A DNA stretch of 64,000 bases, from the NCBI GenBank assembly GCA_964247055.1, contig OZ176053.1, positions 13,454,001-13,518,000 on the forward strand, written 5' to 3'. Made by a program: the position numbers and the translations under genes. Shown one piece after another: positions 1 to 12,134 of the stretch. Below the pieces are notes generated by a model. The model saw only the letters and a list, made by a program, of their open reading frames with translations. It did no database searches and was not told where the DNA came from. Within the stretch, counting starts at the first letter, position 1, and each line of letters begins with the position of its first letter. Source of the stretch: Paragordius varius. Its lineage: Eukaryota; Nematomorpha.

Positions 1-65
1 TTATTGATTCGACTAGTTTTATACATTAATTTATAAAGTATCGTTGTAAAAATCGGATATGAAAG

Positions 66-78
66 AGTTTGTCAAACT
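66..78. repeat. Conserved 6-bp hairpin agtttg-N-caaact in A monomers
   Basis: agtttg and caaact are reverse complements separated by one base. The centre base is t in most monomers, g in several (for example near 1321, 4231, 8398, 12714) and c in a few (near 4946 and 6026). The arms stay intact in almost all copies, one exception being near 1150. Variation limited to the unpaired centre suggests the symmetry may matter, although shared descent could also explain it. Confidence 0.8.
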
Positions 79-946
79 ATCTCTATATTTTGATGTAGTC
101 TTGCTAAGAGAATGTATAAAAAATAATTTTGTTCACCGGTGACCAATATCAGATTTTTATGGACAAAGTTTAACTTGAGTATTGATGCGACTAGTTTAAT
201 ACATTAATTTTTAAAGTATCGTTGTAAAAATCGGATATGAAAGAGTTTGTCAAACTATCTCTATATTTTGATGTAGTCTTGCTAAGAGAATATATAAAAA
301 ATAATTTTGTTCACCGGTGACCAATATCCGATATTTAAGGACAAAGTTTAATTTGAGTATTGATGCGACTAGTTAAATACATTAATTTTTAAAGTATCGT
401 TGTAAAAATCGGATATGAAAGAGTTTGTCAAACTATCTCTATATTTTGATGTAGTCTTGCTAAGAGAATGTATAAAAAATAATTTTGTTCACCGGTGACC
501 AATATCAGATTTTTAAGGACAAAGTTTAACTTGAGTATTGATGCGACTAGTTTAATACATTAATTTTTAAAGTATCGTTGTAAAAATCGGATATGAAAGA
601 GTTTGTCAAACTATCTCTATATTTTGATGTAGTCTTGCTAAGAGAATGTATAAAAAATAATTTTGTTCACCGGTGACCAATATCAGATTTTTAAGGACAA
701 AGTTTAACTTGAGTATTGATGCGACTAGTTTAATACATTAATTTTTAAAGTATCGTTGTAAAAATCGGATATGAAAGAGTTTGTCAAACTATCTCTATAT
801 TTTGATGTAGTCTTGCTAAGAGAATATATAAAAAATAATTTTGTTCACCGGTGACCAATATCCAATATTTAAGGACAAAGTTTAATTTGAGTATTGATGC
901 GACTAGTTTAATACATTAATTTTTAAAGTATCGTTGTAAAAATCGG

Positions 947-1047
947 ATATGAAAGAGTTTGTCAAACTATCTCTATTTTGATGTAGTCTTACTAAGAGAA
1001 TGTATAAAAAATTATTTTGTTCACCGGTGACCAATATCCGATTTTTA
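947..1047. repeat. Nested inverted repeats of an A monomer (example)
   Basis: taaaaatcggatat at 947-960 is the exact reverse complement of atatccgattttta at 1034-1047. The 14-bp arms enclose 73 bp here, about 75 bp in most monomers. Inside lie the agtttgtcaaact hairpin and the tcaccggtga dyad (1021-1030). The arrangement recurs in most A monomers, though some have one arm mutated: the monomers around 131 and 309 carry atatcagattttta and atatccgatattta. A single strand could fold into a large stem with two inner features. Whether it does so in the cell is unknown. Confidence 0.85.
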
Positions 1048-1067
1048 AGGACAAAGTTTAACTAGAG

Positions 1068-1093
1068 TATTGATGCGACTTATTGATACGACT
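1068..1093 (+). repeat. 13-bp internal duplication defining long A monomers
   Basis: tattgatgcgact (1068-1080) is followed directly by tattgatacgact (1081-1093), so this monomer is 13 bp longer than the 178-bp form. I find about 21 such long monomers in array A, for example near 1975, 2700, 3425, 3617, 3985, 4696, 5065, 6145, 6693, 7239, 7788, 8152, 9928, 10479, 11023, 11569, 11934, 13355 and 14947. They usually go with linked downstream changes (agttttatac instead of agtttaatac). They mark a subfamily spread through the array rather than repeated independent slippage. Confidence 0.88.
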
Positions 1094-1807
1094 AGTTTTA
1101 TACATTAATTTATAAAGTATCGTTGTAAAAATCGGATATGAAAGAGTTTGTGAAACTATTTCTATATTTTGATGTAGTCTTGCTAATGTATAAAAAATAA
1201 TTTTGTTCACCGGTGACCAATATCCGATTTTTAAGGACAAAGTTTAACTTGAGTATTGATGCGACTAGTTTAATACATTAATTTTTAAAGTATCGTTGTA
1301 AAAATCGGATATGAAAGAGTTTGGCAAACTATTTCTATATTTTGATGTAGTCTTACTAAGAGAATGTATAAAAAATTATTTTGTTCACCGGTGACCAATA
1401 TCCGATTTTTAAGGACAAAGTTTAACTTGAATATTGATGCGACTAGTTTAATACATTAATTTTTAAAGTATCGTTGTAAAAATCGGATATGAAAGAGTTT
1501 GTCAAACTATCTCTATATTTTGATGTAGTCTTGCTAAGAGAATGTATAAAAAATAATTTTGTTCACCGGTGACCAATATCCGATTTTTAAGGACAAAGTT
1601 TAACTTGAGTATTGATGCGACTAGTTTAATACATTAATTTTTAAAGTATCGTTGTAAAAACCGGATATGAAAGAGTTTGTCAAACTATCTCTATATTTTG
1701 ATGTAGTCTTACTAAGAGAATGTATAAAAAATTATTTTGTTCACCGGTGACCAATATCCGATTTTTAAGGACAAAGTTAACTTGAGTATTGATGCGACTA
1801 GTTTAAT

Positions 1808-3329
1808 ACATTAATTTTTAAAGTATCGTTGTAAAAATCGGATATGAAAGAGTTTGTCAAACTATCTCTATATTTTGATGTGGTCTTACTAAGAGAATGT
1901 ATAAAAAATAATTTTGTTCACCGGTGACCAATATTCGATTTTTAAGGACAAAGTTTAACTTGAGTATTGAAGCGATTTATTGATACAACTAGTTTTATAC
2001 ATTAATTTTTAAAGTATCGTTGTAAAAATCGGATATGAAAGAGTTTGTCAAACTATCTCTATATTTTGATGTAGTAATGTGAAGAGAATATATAAAAAAT
2101 AATTTTGTTCACCGGTGCCCAATATCCGATTTTTAAGGACAAAGTTTAATTTGAGTATTGATGCGACTAGTTTAATACATTAATTTTTAAAGTATCGTTG
2201 TAAAAATCGGATATGAAAGAGTTTGTCAAACTATTTCTATATTTTGATGTAGTCTTACTAAGAGAATGTAAAAAAAATTATTTTGTTCACCGGTGAACAA
2301 TATCCGATTTTTAAGGACAAAGTTTAACTTGAGTATTGATGCGACTGGTTTAATACCATAATTTTTAAAGTATCGTTGTAAAAATCGGATATGAAAGAGT
2401 TTGTCAAACTATCTCTATATTTTGATGTAGTCTTACTAAGAGAATGTATAAAAAATTATTTTGTTCACCGGTGACCAATATCCGATTTTTAAGGACAAAG
2501 TTTACCTTGAGTATTGATGCGACTGGTTTAATACCATAATTTTTAAAGTATCGTTGTAAAAATCGGATATGAAAGAGTTTGTCAAACTATCTCTATATTT
2601 TGATGTGGTCTTACTAAGAGAATGTATAAAAAATAATTTTGTTCACCGGTGACCAATATTCGATTTTTAAGGACAAAGTTTAACTTGAGTATTGAAGCGA
2701 TTTATTGATACAACTAGTTTTATACATTAATTTTTAAAGTATCGTTGTAAAAATCGGATATGAAAGAGTTTGTCAAACTATCTCTATATTTTGATGTAGT
2801 AATGTGAAGAGAATATATAAAAAATAATTTTGTTCACCGGTGCCCAATATCCGATTTTTAAGGACAAAGTTTAATTTGAGTATTGATGCGACTAGTTTAA
2901 TACATTAATTTTTAAAGTATCGTTGTAAAAATCGGATATGAAAGAGTTTGTCAAACTATTTCTATATTTTGATGTAGTCTTACTAAGAGAATGTAAAAAA
3001 AATTATTTTGTTCACCGGTGAACAATATCCGATTTTTAAGGACAAAGTTTAACTTGAGTATTGATGCGACTGGTTTAATACCATAATTTTTAAAGTATCG
3101 TTGTAAAAATCGGATATGAAAGAGTTTGTCAAACTATCTCTATATTTTGATGTAGTCTTACTAAGAGAATGTATAAAAAATTATTTTGTTCACCGGTGAC
3201 CAATATCCGATTTTTAAGGACAAAGTTTACCTTGAGTATTGATGCGACTGGTTTAATACCATAATTTTTAAAGTATCGTTGTAAAAATCGGATATGAAAG
3301 AGTTTGTCAAACTATCTCTATATTTTGAT
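1808..3329 (+). repeat. 725-bp higher-order repeat in A (4-mer), tandem pair
   Basis: Rare markers recur exactly 725 bp apart: gtggtc at 1880 and 2605, agcgattt at 1971 and 2696, gtagtaatgt at 2071 and 2796, gttcaccggtgaac at 2285 and 3010, tttacc at 2501 and 3226. 725 equals three 178-bp monomers plus one 191-bp long monomer. The match starts near 1808/2533 and ends near 2604/3329, and I see no difference inside it by eye. It looks like a recent tandem duplication. Confidence 0.9.
2283..2300. repeat. Perfect 18-bp palindrome variant of the A dyad
   Basis: Most A monomers carry the 10-bp palindrome tcaccggtga followed by cc. Here the next base is a, giving ttgttcaccggtgaacaa, which is its own reverse complement over 18 bp. 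The same form occurs at 3008-3025 (a 725-bp block copy of this one) and at 8814-8831. Related 14-bp forms with ctgttcac occur near 10239, 11332, 13667 and 15259. Confidence 0.85.
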
Positions 3330-6300
3330 GTAGTCTTACTAAGAGAATGTATAAAAAATTATTTTGTTCACCGGTGACCAATATCCGATTTTTAAGGACA
3401 AAGTTTAACTAGAGTATTGATGCGACTTATTGATTCGACTAGTTTTATACATTAATTTATAAAGTATCGTTGTAAAAATCGGATATGAAAGAGTTTGTCA
3501 AACTATCTCTATATTTTGATGTAGTCTTAATAAGAGAATGTATAAAAAATTATTTTGTTCACCGGTGACCAATATCCGATTTTTAAGGACAAAGTTTAAC
3601 TAGAGTATTGATGCGACTTATTGATACGACTAGTTTTATACATTAATTTATAAAGTATCGTTGTAAAAATCGGATATGAAAGAGTTTGTCAAACTATCTC
3701 TATATTTTGATGTAGTCTTACTAAGAGAATGTATAAAAAATTATTTTGTTCACCGGTGACCAATATCCGATTTTTAAGGACAAAGTTTACCTTGAGTATT
3801 GATGCGACTGGTTTAATACCATAATTTTTAAAGTATCGTTGTAAAAATCGGATATGAAAGAGTTTGTCAAACTATCTCCATATTTTGATGTAGTCTTACT
3901 AAGAGAATGTATAAAAAATTATTTTGTTCACCGGTGACCAATATCCGATTTTTAAGGACAAAGTTTAACTAGAGAATTGATGCGACTTATTGATTCGACT
4001 AGTTTTATACATTAATTTATAAAGTATCGTTGTAAAAATCGGATATGAAAGAGTTTGTCAAACTATCTCTATATTTTGATGTAGTCTTGCTAAGAGAATG
4101 TATAAAAAATAATTTTGTTCACCGGTGACCAATATCCGATTTTTAAGGACAAAGTTTAACTTGAGTATTGATGCGACTAGTTTAATACATTAATTTTTAA
4201 AGTATCGTTGTAAAAATCGGATATGAAAGAGTTTGGCAAACTATTTCTATATTTTGATGTAGTCTTACTAAGAGAATGTATAAAAAATTATTTTGATCAC
4301 CGGTGACCAATATCCGATTTTTAAGGACAAAGTTTAACTTGAGTATTGATGCGACTAGTTTAATTTAAAGTATCGTTGTAAAAATCGGATATAAAAGAGT
4401 TTGTCAAACTATCTCTATATTTTGATGTAGTCTTGCTAAGAGAATGTATAAAAAATAATTTTGTTCACCGGTGACCAATATCCGATTTTTAAGGACAAAG
4501 TTTAACTTGAGTATAGATGCGACTAGTTTAATACATTAATTTTTAAGGTATCGTTGTAAAAATCGGATATGAAAGAGTTTGTCAAACTATCTCTATATTT
4601 TGATGTGGTCTTACTAAGAGAATGTATAAAAAATAATTTTGTTCACCGGTGACGAATATTCGATTTTTAAGGACAAAGTTTAACTTGAGTATTGAAGCGA
4701 TTTATTGATACGACTAGTTTTATACATTAATTTTTTAAAGTATCGTTTTAAAAATCGGATATGAAAGAGTTTGTCAAACTATCTCTATATTTTGTAGTCT
4801 TGCTAAGAGAATGTATAAAAAATAATTTTGTTCACCGGTGACCAATATCCGATTTGTAAGGACAAAGTTTAACTTGAGTATTGATGCGACTAGTTTAATA
4901 CATTAATTTTTAAAGTATCGTTGTAAAAATCGGATATGAAAGAGTTTGCCAAACTATCTCTATATTTTGATGTAGTCCTACTAAGAGAATGTATAAAAAA
5001 TAATTTTGTTCACCAGTGACCAATATCCGATTTTTAAGGACAAAGTTTAACTTGAGTATTGATGCGATTTATTGATACGACTAGTTTTTTACATTAATTT
5101 TTAAAGTATCGTTGTAAAAATCGGATATGAAAGAGTTTGTCAAACTATCTCTATATTTTGATGTAGTCTTGCTAAGAGAATGTATATAAAATAATTTTGT
5201 TCAGCGGTGACCAAAATCCGATTTTTAAGGACAAAGTTTAACTTGAGTATTGATGCGACTAGTTTAACACATGAATTTTTAAAGTATCGTTGTAAAAATC
5301 AAATATGAAAGAGTTTGTCAAACTATCTCTATATTTTGATGTAGTCTTACTAAGAAAATGTATAAAAAATAATTTTGTTCACCGGTGACCAATATTCGAT
5401 TTTTAACGACAAAGTTTAACTTGAGTATTGATGAGACTAGTTTAACACATTAATTTTTAAAATATCGTTGTAAAAATCGGATATGAAAGAGTTTGTCAAA
5501 CTATTTCTATATTTTGATGTAGTCTTACTAAGAGAATGTATAAAAAATTATTTTGTTCACCGGTGACCAATATCCGATTTTTAAGGACAAAGTTTAACTT
5601 GAGTATTGATGCGACTAGTTTAATACATTAATTTTTAAAGTATCGTTGTAAAAATCGGATATGAAAGAGTTTGTCAAACTATCTATATATTTTGATGTAG
5701 TCTTACTAAGAGAATGTATAAAAAATAATTTTGTTCACCGGTGACCAATATCCGATTTTTAAGGACAAAGTTTAACTTGAGTATTGATGCGACTTGTTTA
5801 ACACATTAATTTTTAAAATATCGTTGTAAAAATCGGATATGAAAGAGTTTGTCAAACTATCTCTATATTTTGATGTAGTCTTACTAAGAAAATGTATAAA
5901 AAATAATTTTGTTCACCGGTGACCAATATTCGATTTTTAAGGACAAAGTTTAACTTGAGTATTGATGCGACTAGTTTTATACATTAATTTTTAAGTATCG
6001 TTGTAAAAATCGGATATGAAAGAGTTTGCCAAACTATCTCTATATTTTGATATAGTCCTACTATGAGAATGTATAAAAAATAATTTTGTTCACCGGTGAC
6101 CAATATCCGATTTTTAAGGACAAAGTTTAACTTGAGTATTGATGCGATTTATTGATACGACTAGTTTTATACATTAATTTTTAAAGTATCGTTGTAAAAA
6201 TCGGATATGAAAGAGTTTGTCAAACTATCTCTATATTTTGATGTAGTCTTGCTAAGAGAATGTATAAAAAATAATTTTGTTCACCGGTGACCAATATCCG

Positions 6301-8984
6301 ATTTTTAAGGACAAAGTTTAATTTGAGTATTGATGCGACTAGTTTAATACATTAATTTTTAAAGTATCGTTGTAAAAATCGGATATGAAAGAGTTTGTCA
6401 AACTATTTCTATATTTTGATGTCGTCTTACTAAGAGAATGTATAAAAAATTATTTTGTTCACCGGTGACCAATATCCGATTTTTAAGGACAAAGTTTAAC
6501 TTGAGTATTGATGCGACTGGTTTAATACCATAATTTTTAAAGTATCGTTGTAAAAATCGGATATGAAAGAGTTTGTCAAATTATCTCTATATTTTGATGT
6601 AGTCTTACTAAGAGAATGTATAAAAAATTATTTTGTTCACCGGTGACCAATATCCGATTTTTAAGGACAAAGTTTAACTAGAGTATTGATGCGACTTATT
6701 GATTCGACTAGTTTTATACATTAATTTATAAAGTATCGTTGTAAAAATTGGATATGAAAGAGTTTGTCAAACTATCTCTATATATTGATGTAGTCTTGCT
6801 AAGAGAATGTATAAAAAATAATTTTGTTCACCGGTGACCAATATCCGATATTTAAGGACAAAGTTTAATTTGAGTATTGATGCGACTAGTTTAATACATT
6901 AATTTTTAAAGTATCGTTGTAAAAATCGGATATGAAAGAGTTTGTCAAACTATCTCTATATTTTGATGTAGTCTTGCTAAGAGAATATATAAAAAATAAT
7001 TTTGTTCACCGGTGACCAATATCCGATATTTAAGGACAAAGATTAATTTGAGTATTGATGCGACTAGTTTAATACATTAATTTTTAAAGTATCGTTGTAA
7101 AAATCGGATATGAAAGAGTTTGTCAAACTATCTCTATTTTGATGTAGTCTTACTAAGAGAATGTATAAAAAATTATTTTGTTCACCGGTGACCAATATCC
7201 GATTTTTAAGGACAAAGTTTAACTAGAGTATTGATGCGACTTATTGATTCGACTAGTTTTATACATTAATTTATAAAGTATCGTTGTAAAAATCGGATAT
7301 GAAAGAGTTTGTCAAACTATCTCTATATATTGATGTAGTCTTGCTAAGAGAATGTATAAAAAATAATTTTGTTCACCGGTGACCAATATCCGATTTTTAA
7401 GGACAAAGTTTAACTTGAGTATTGATATAACTAGTTTAATACATTAATTTTTAAAGTATCGCTGTAAAAATCGGATATGAAAGAGTTTGTCAAACTATCT
7501 CTATATTTTGATGTAGTCTTGCTAAGAGAATATATAAAAAATAATTTTGTTCACCGGTGACCAATATCCGATTTTTAAGGACAAAGTTTAACTTGAGTAT
7601 TGATGCGACTAGTTTAATACATTAATTTTTAAAGTATCGTTGTAAAAATCGGATATGAAAGAGTTTGGCAAACTATTTCTATATTTTGATGTAGTCTTAC
7701 TAAGAGAATGTATAAAAAATTATTTTGTTCACCGGTGACCAATATCCGATTTTTAAGGACAAAGTTTAACTAGAGTATTGATGCGACTTATTGATACGAC
7801 TAGTTTTATACATTAATTTAGAAAGTATCGTTGTAAAATCGGATATGAAAGAGTTTGTCAAACTATCTCTATATTTTGATGTAGTCTTACTAAGAGAATG
7901 TATAAAAAATAATTTTGTTCACCGGTGACCAATATCCGATATTTAAGGACAAAGTTTAATTTGAATATTGATGCGACTAGTTTAATACATTAATTTTTAA
8001 AGTATCGTTGTAAAAATCGGATATGAAAGAGTTTGTCAAACTATCTCTATTTTGATGTAGTCTTACTAAGAGAATGTATAAAAAATTATTTTGTTCACCG
8101 GTGACCAATATCCGATTTTTAAGGACAAAGTTTAACTAGAGTATTGATGCGACTTATTGATACGACTAGTTTTATACATTAATTTAGAAAGTATCGTTGT
8201 AAAAATCGGATATGAAAGAGTTTGTCAAACTATCTCTATATTTTGATGTAGTCTTGCTAAGAGAATGTATAAAAAATAATTTTGTTCACCGGTGACCAAT
8301 ATCCGAATTTTAAGGACAAAGTTTAACTTGAGTATTGATGCGACTAGTTTAATACATTAATTTTTAAAGTATCGTTGTAAAAATCGGATATGAAAGAGTT
8401 TGGCAAACTATTTCTATATTTTGATGTAGTCTTACTAAGAGAATGTATAAAAAATTATTTTGTTCACCGGTGACCAATATCCGATTTTTAAGGACAAAGT
8501 TTAACTTGAATATTGATGCGACTATTTTAATACATTAATTTTTAAAGTATCGTTGTAAAAATCGGATATGAAAGAGTTTGTCAAACTATCTCTATTTTGA
8601 TGTAGTCTTGCTAAGAGAATGTATAAAAAATAATTTTGTTCACCGGTGACCAATATCCGATTTTTAAGGACAAAGTTTAACTTGAGTATTGATGCGACTA
8701 GTTTAATACATTAATTTTTAAAGTATCGTTGTAAAAACCGGATATGAAAGAGTTTGTCAAACTATCTCTATATTTTGATGTAGTCTTACTAAGAGAATGT
8801 ATAAAAAATTATTTTGTTCACCGGTGAACAATATCCGATTTTTAAGGACAAAGTTAACTTGAGTATTGATGCGACTAGTTTAATTACATTAATTTTTAAA
8901 GTATCGTTGTAAAAATCGGATATGAAAGAGTTTGTCAAACTATCTCTATATTTTGATGTGGTCTTACTAAGAGAATGTATAAAA
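3330..8984 (+). repeat. A array interior, short-range variant mixing
   Basis: Standard and long A monomers alternate with no block longer than a few monomers that I can fix by eye. Local features are a variant dyad caccagtgac near 5013, tcagcggtga near 5203, and tctatatattgatg shared near 6776 and 7320. Long forms cluster at 6693-8152, separated by one to three short monomers. No gene or other element is present. Confidence 0.75.
4340..4375 (+). repeat. A monomer with a 10-bp internal deletion
   Basis: The run tagtttaatacattaat is shortened so that tagtttaatt leads straight into taaagtatcg, a loss of 10 bp against neighbours. The same shortened form occurs at 9414, 12842 and 14444. The last three belong to the 1.37-kb block copies. 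This one is a separate, probably older relative at 5053 bp from the next. Confidence 0.8.
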
Positions 8985-10360
8985 AATAATTTTGTTCACC
9001 GGTGACCAATATCCGATATTTAAGGACAAAGTTTAATTTGAGTATTGATGCGACTAGTTTAATACATTAATTTTTAAAGTATCGTTGTAAAAATCGGATA
9101 TGAAAGAGTTTGTCAAACTATCTCTATTTTGATGTAGTCTTGCTAAGAGAATGTATAAAAAATAATTTTGTTCACCGGTGACCAATATCCGATTTTTAAG
9201 GACAAAGTTTAACTTGAGTATTGATGCGACTAGTTTAATACATTAATTTTTAAAGTATCGTTGTAAAAATCGGATATGAAAGAGTTTGGCAAACTATTTC
9301 TATATTTTGATGTAGTCTTACTAAGAGAATGTATAAAAAATTATTTTGTTCACCGGTGACCAATATCCGATTTTTAAGGACAAAGTTTAACTTGAGTATT
9401 GATGCGACTAGTTTAATTTAAAGTATCGTTGTAAAAATCGGATATGAAAGAGTTTGTCAAACTATCTCTATATTTTGATGTAGTCTTGCTAAGAGAATGT
9501 ATAAAAAATAATTTTGTTCACCGGTGACCAATATCCGATTTTTAAGGACAAAGTTTAACTTGAGTATAGATGCGACTAGTTTAATACATTAATTTTTAAA
9601 GTGTCGTTGTAAAAACCGGATATGAAAGAGTTTGTCAAACTATCTCTATATTTTGATGTAGTCTTACTAAGAGAATGTATAAAAAATTATTTTGTTCACC
9701 GGTGACCAATATCCGATTTTTAAGGACAAAGTTAACTTGAGTATTGATGCGACTAGTTTAATACATTAATTTTTAAAGTATCGTTGTAAAAATCGGATAT
9801 GAAAGAGTTTGTCAAACTATCTCTATATTTTGATGTGGTCTTACTAAGAGAATGTATAAAATATAATTTTGTTCACCGGTGACCAATATTCGATTTTTAA
9901 GGACAAAGTTTAACCTGAGTATTGAAGCGATTTATTGATACGACTAGTTTATTACATTAATTTTTAAAGTATCGTTGTAAAAATCGGATATAAAAGAGTT
10001 TGTCAAACTATCTCTATATTTTGATGTAGTCTTGCTAAGAGAATATATAAAAAATAATTTTGTTCACCGGTGACCAATATCCGATTTTTAAGGACAAAGT
10101 TTAATTTGAGTATTGATGCGACTAGTTTAATACATTAATTTTTAAAGTATCGTTGTAAAAATCGGATATGAAAGAGTTTGTCAAACTATTTCTATATTTT
10201 GATGTAGTCTTACTAAGAGAATGTATAAAAAATTATTCTGTTCACCGGTGAACAATATCCGATTTTTAAGGACAAAGTTTAACTTGAGTATTGATGCGAC
10301 TGGTTTAATACCATAATTTTTAAAGTATCGTTGTAAAAATCGGATATGAAAGAGTTTGTC
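8985..10360 (+). repeat. 1.37-kb A block, copy 1 of 3
   Basis: This segment reappears 3428 bp downstream (about 12413-13788) and again 1602 bp after that. Shared rare markers are the gtgtcgttg variant (9601, 13029, 14631) and the monomer lacking 10 bp of the tacattaattttt segment (9414, 12842, 14444). Copies differ at only a few positions that I can see, for example aacctgag near 9912 and agtttattac near 9947. Confidence 0.87.
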
Positions 10361-11626
10361 AAAATATCTCTATATTTTGATGTAGTCTTACTAAGAGAAT
10401 GTATAAAAAATTATTTTGTTCACCGGTGACCAATATCCGATTTTTAAGGACAAAGTTTAACTAGAGTATTGATGCGACTTATTGATACGACTACTTTTAT
10501 ACATTAATTTATAAAGTATCGTTGTAAAAATCGGATATGAAAGAGTTTGTCAAACTATCTCTATATTTTGATGTAGTCTTGCTAAGAGAATGTATAGAAA
10601 ATAATTTTGTTCACCGGTGACCAATATCCGATTTTTATGGACAAAGTTTAACTTGAGTATTGATGCGACTAGTTTAATACATTAATTTTTAAAGTATCGT
10701 TGTAAAAATCGGATATGAAAGAGTTTGTCAAACTATCTCTATATTTTGATGTAGTCTTGCTATGAGAATGTATAGAAAATAATTTTGTTCACCGGTAAAC
10801 AATATCCGATTTTTAAGGCAAAGTTTAACTTGAGTATTGATGCGACTGGTTTAATACCATAATTTTTAAAGTATCGTTGTAAAAATCGGATATGAAAGAG
10901 TTTGTCAAACTATCTCTATATTTTGATGTAGTCTTACTAAACGAATGTATAAAAAATTATTTTGTTCACCGGTGACCAATATCCGATTTTTAAGGACAAA
11001 GTTTAACTAGAGAATTGATGCGACTTATTGATACGACTAGTTTTATACATTAATTTATAAAGTATCGTTGTAAAAATCGGATATGAAAGAGTTTGTCAAA
11101 CTATCTCTATATTTTGATGTAGTCTTGCTAAGAGAATGTATAGAAAATAATTTTGTTCACCGGTGACCAATATCCGATTTTTAAGGACAAAGTTTAATTT
11201 GAGTATTGATGCGACTAGTTTAATACATTAATTTTTAAAGTATCGTTGTAAAAATCGGATATGAAAGAGTTTGTCAAACTATTTCTATATTTTGATGTAG
11301 TCTTACTAAGAGAATGTATAAAAAATTATTCTGTTCACCGGTGAACAATATCCGATTTTTAAGGACAAAGTTTAACTTGAGTATTGATGCGACTGGTTTA
11401 ATACCATAATTTTTAAAGTATCGTTGTAAAAATCGGATATGAAAGAGTTTGTCAAAATATCTCTATATTTTGATGTAGTCTTACTAAGAGAATGTATAAA
11501 AAATTATTTTGTTCACCGGTGACCAATATCCGATTTTTAAGGACAAAGTTTAACTAGAGTATTGATGCGACTTATTGATACGACTACTTTTATACATTAA
11601 TTTATAAAGTATCGTTGTAAAAACCG
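10056..11626 (+). repeat. 478-bp A block repeated at 1093-bp offset
   Basis: 10056-10533 matches 11149-11626. Markers include aattattctg (10231 and 11324), the unusual caaaatatctc (about 10362 and 11454) and ctacttttatac (about 10491 and 11584). The interval between the copies holds other A monomers, some with tatagaaaat in place of tataaaaaat. This is a dispersed block copy, not a simple tandem pair. Confidence 0.8.
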
Positions 11627-12134
11627 GATATGAAAGAGTTTGTCAAACTATCTCTATATTTTGATGTAGTCTTACTAAGAGAATGTATAAAAAATTATTT
11701 TGTTCACCGGTGACCAATATCCGATTTTTAAGGACAAAGTTAACTTGAGTATTGATGCGACTAGTTTAATACATTAATTTTTAAAGTATCGTTGTAAAAA
11801 TCGGATATGAAAGAGTTTGTCAAACTATCTCTATATTTTGATGTGGTCTTACTAAGAGAATGTATAAAAAATAATTTTCACCCGTGACCAATATTCGATT
11901 TTTAAGGGCAAAGTTTAACTTGAGTATTGAAGCGATTTATTGATACAACTAGTTTTATACATTAATTTTTAAAGTATCGTTGTAAAAATCGGATATGAAA
12001 GAGTTTGTCAAACTATCTCTATATTTTGATGTAGTCTTGCTAAGAAAATATATAAAAAATAATTTTGTTCACCGGTGACCAATATCCGATTTTTAAGGAC
12101 AAAGTTTAATTTGAGTATTGATGCGACTAGTTTA

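Noticed and set aside
947-1047. MITE or other DNA transposon with terminal inverted repeats
   Set aside because: The 14-bp arms are internal to the A monomer, with no flanking target-site duplication and no dispersed copies in the window. A transposon origin of the satellite remains possible but cannot be shown.
1058-1240. Minus-strand open frame of 60 codons in array A
   Set aside because: It covers one ordinary satellite monomer that happens to lack stops. It has no coding signature and equivalent monomers do not keep it open.
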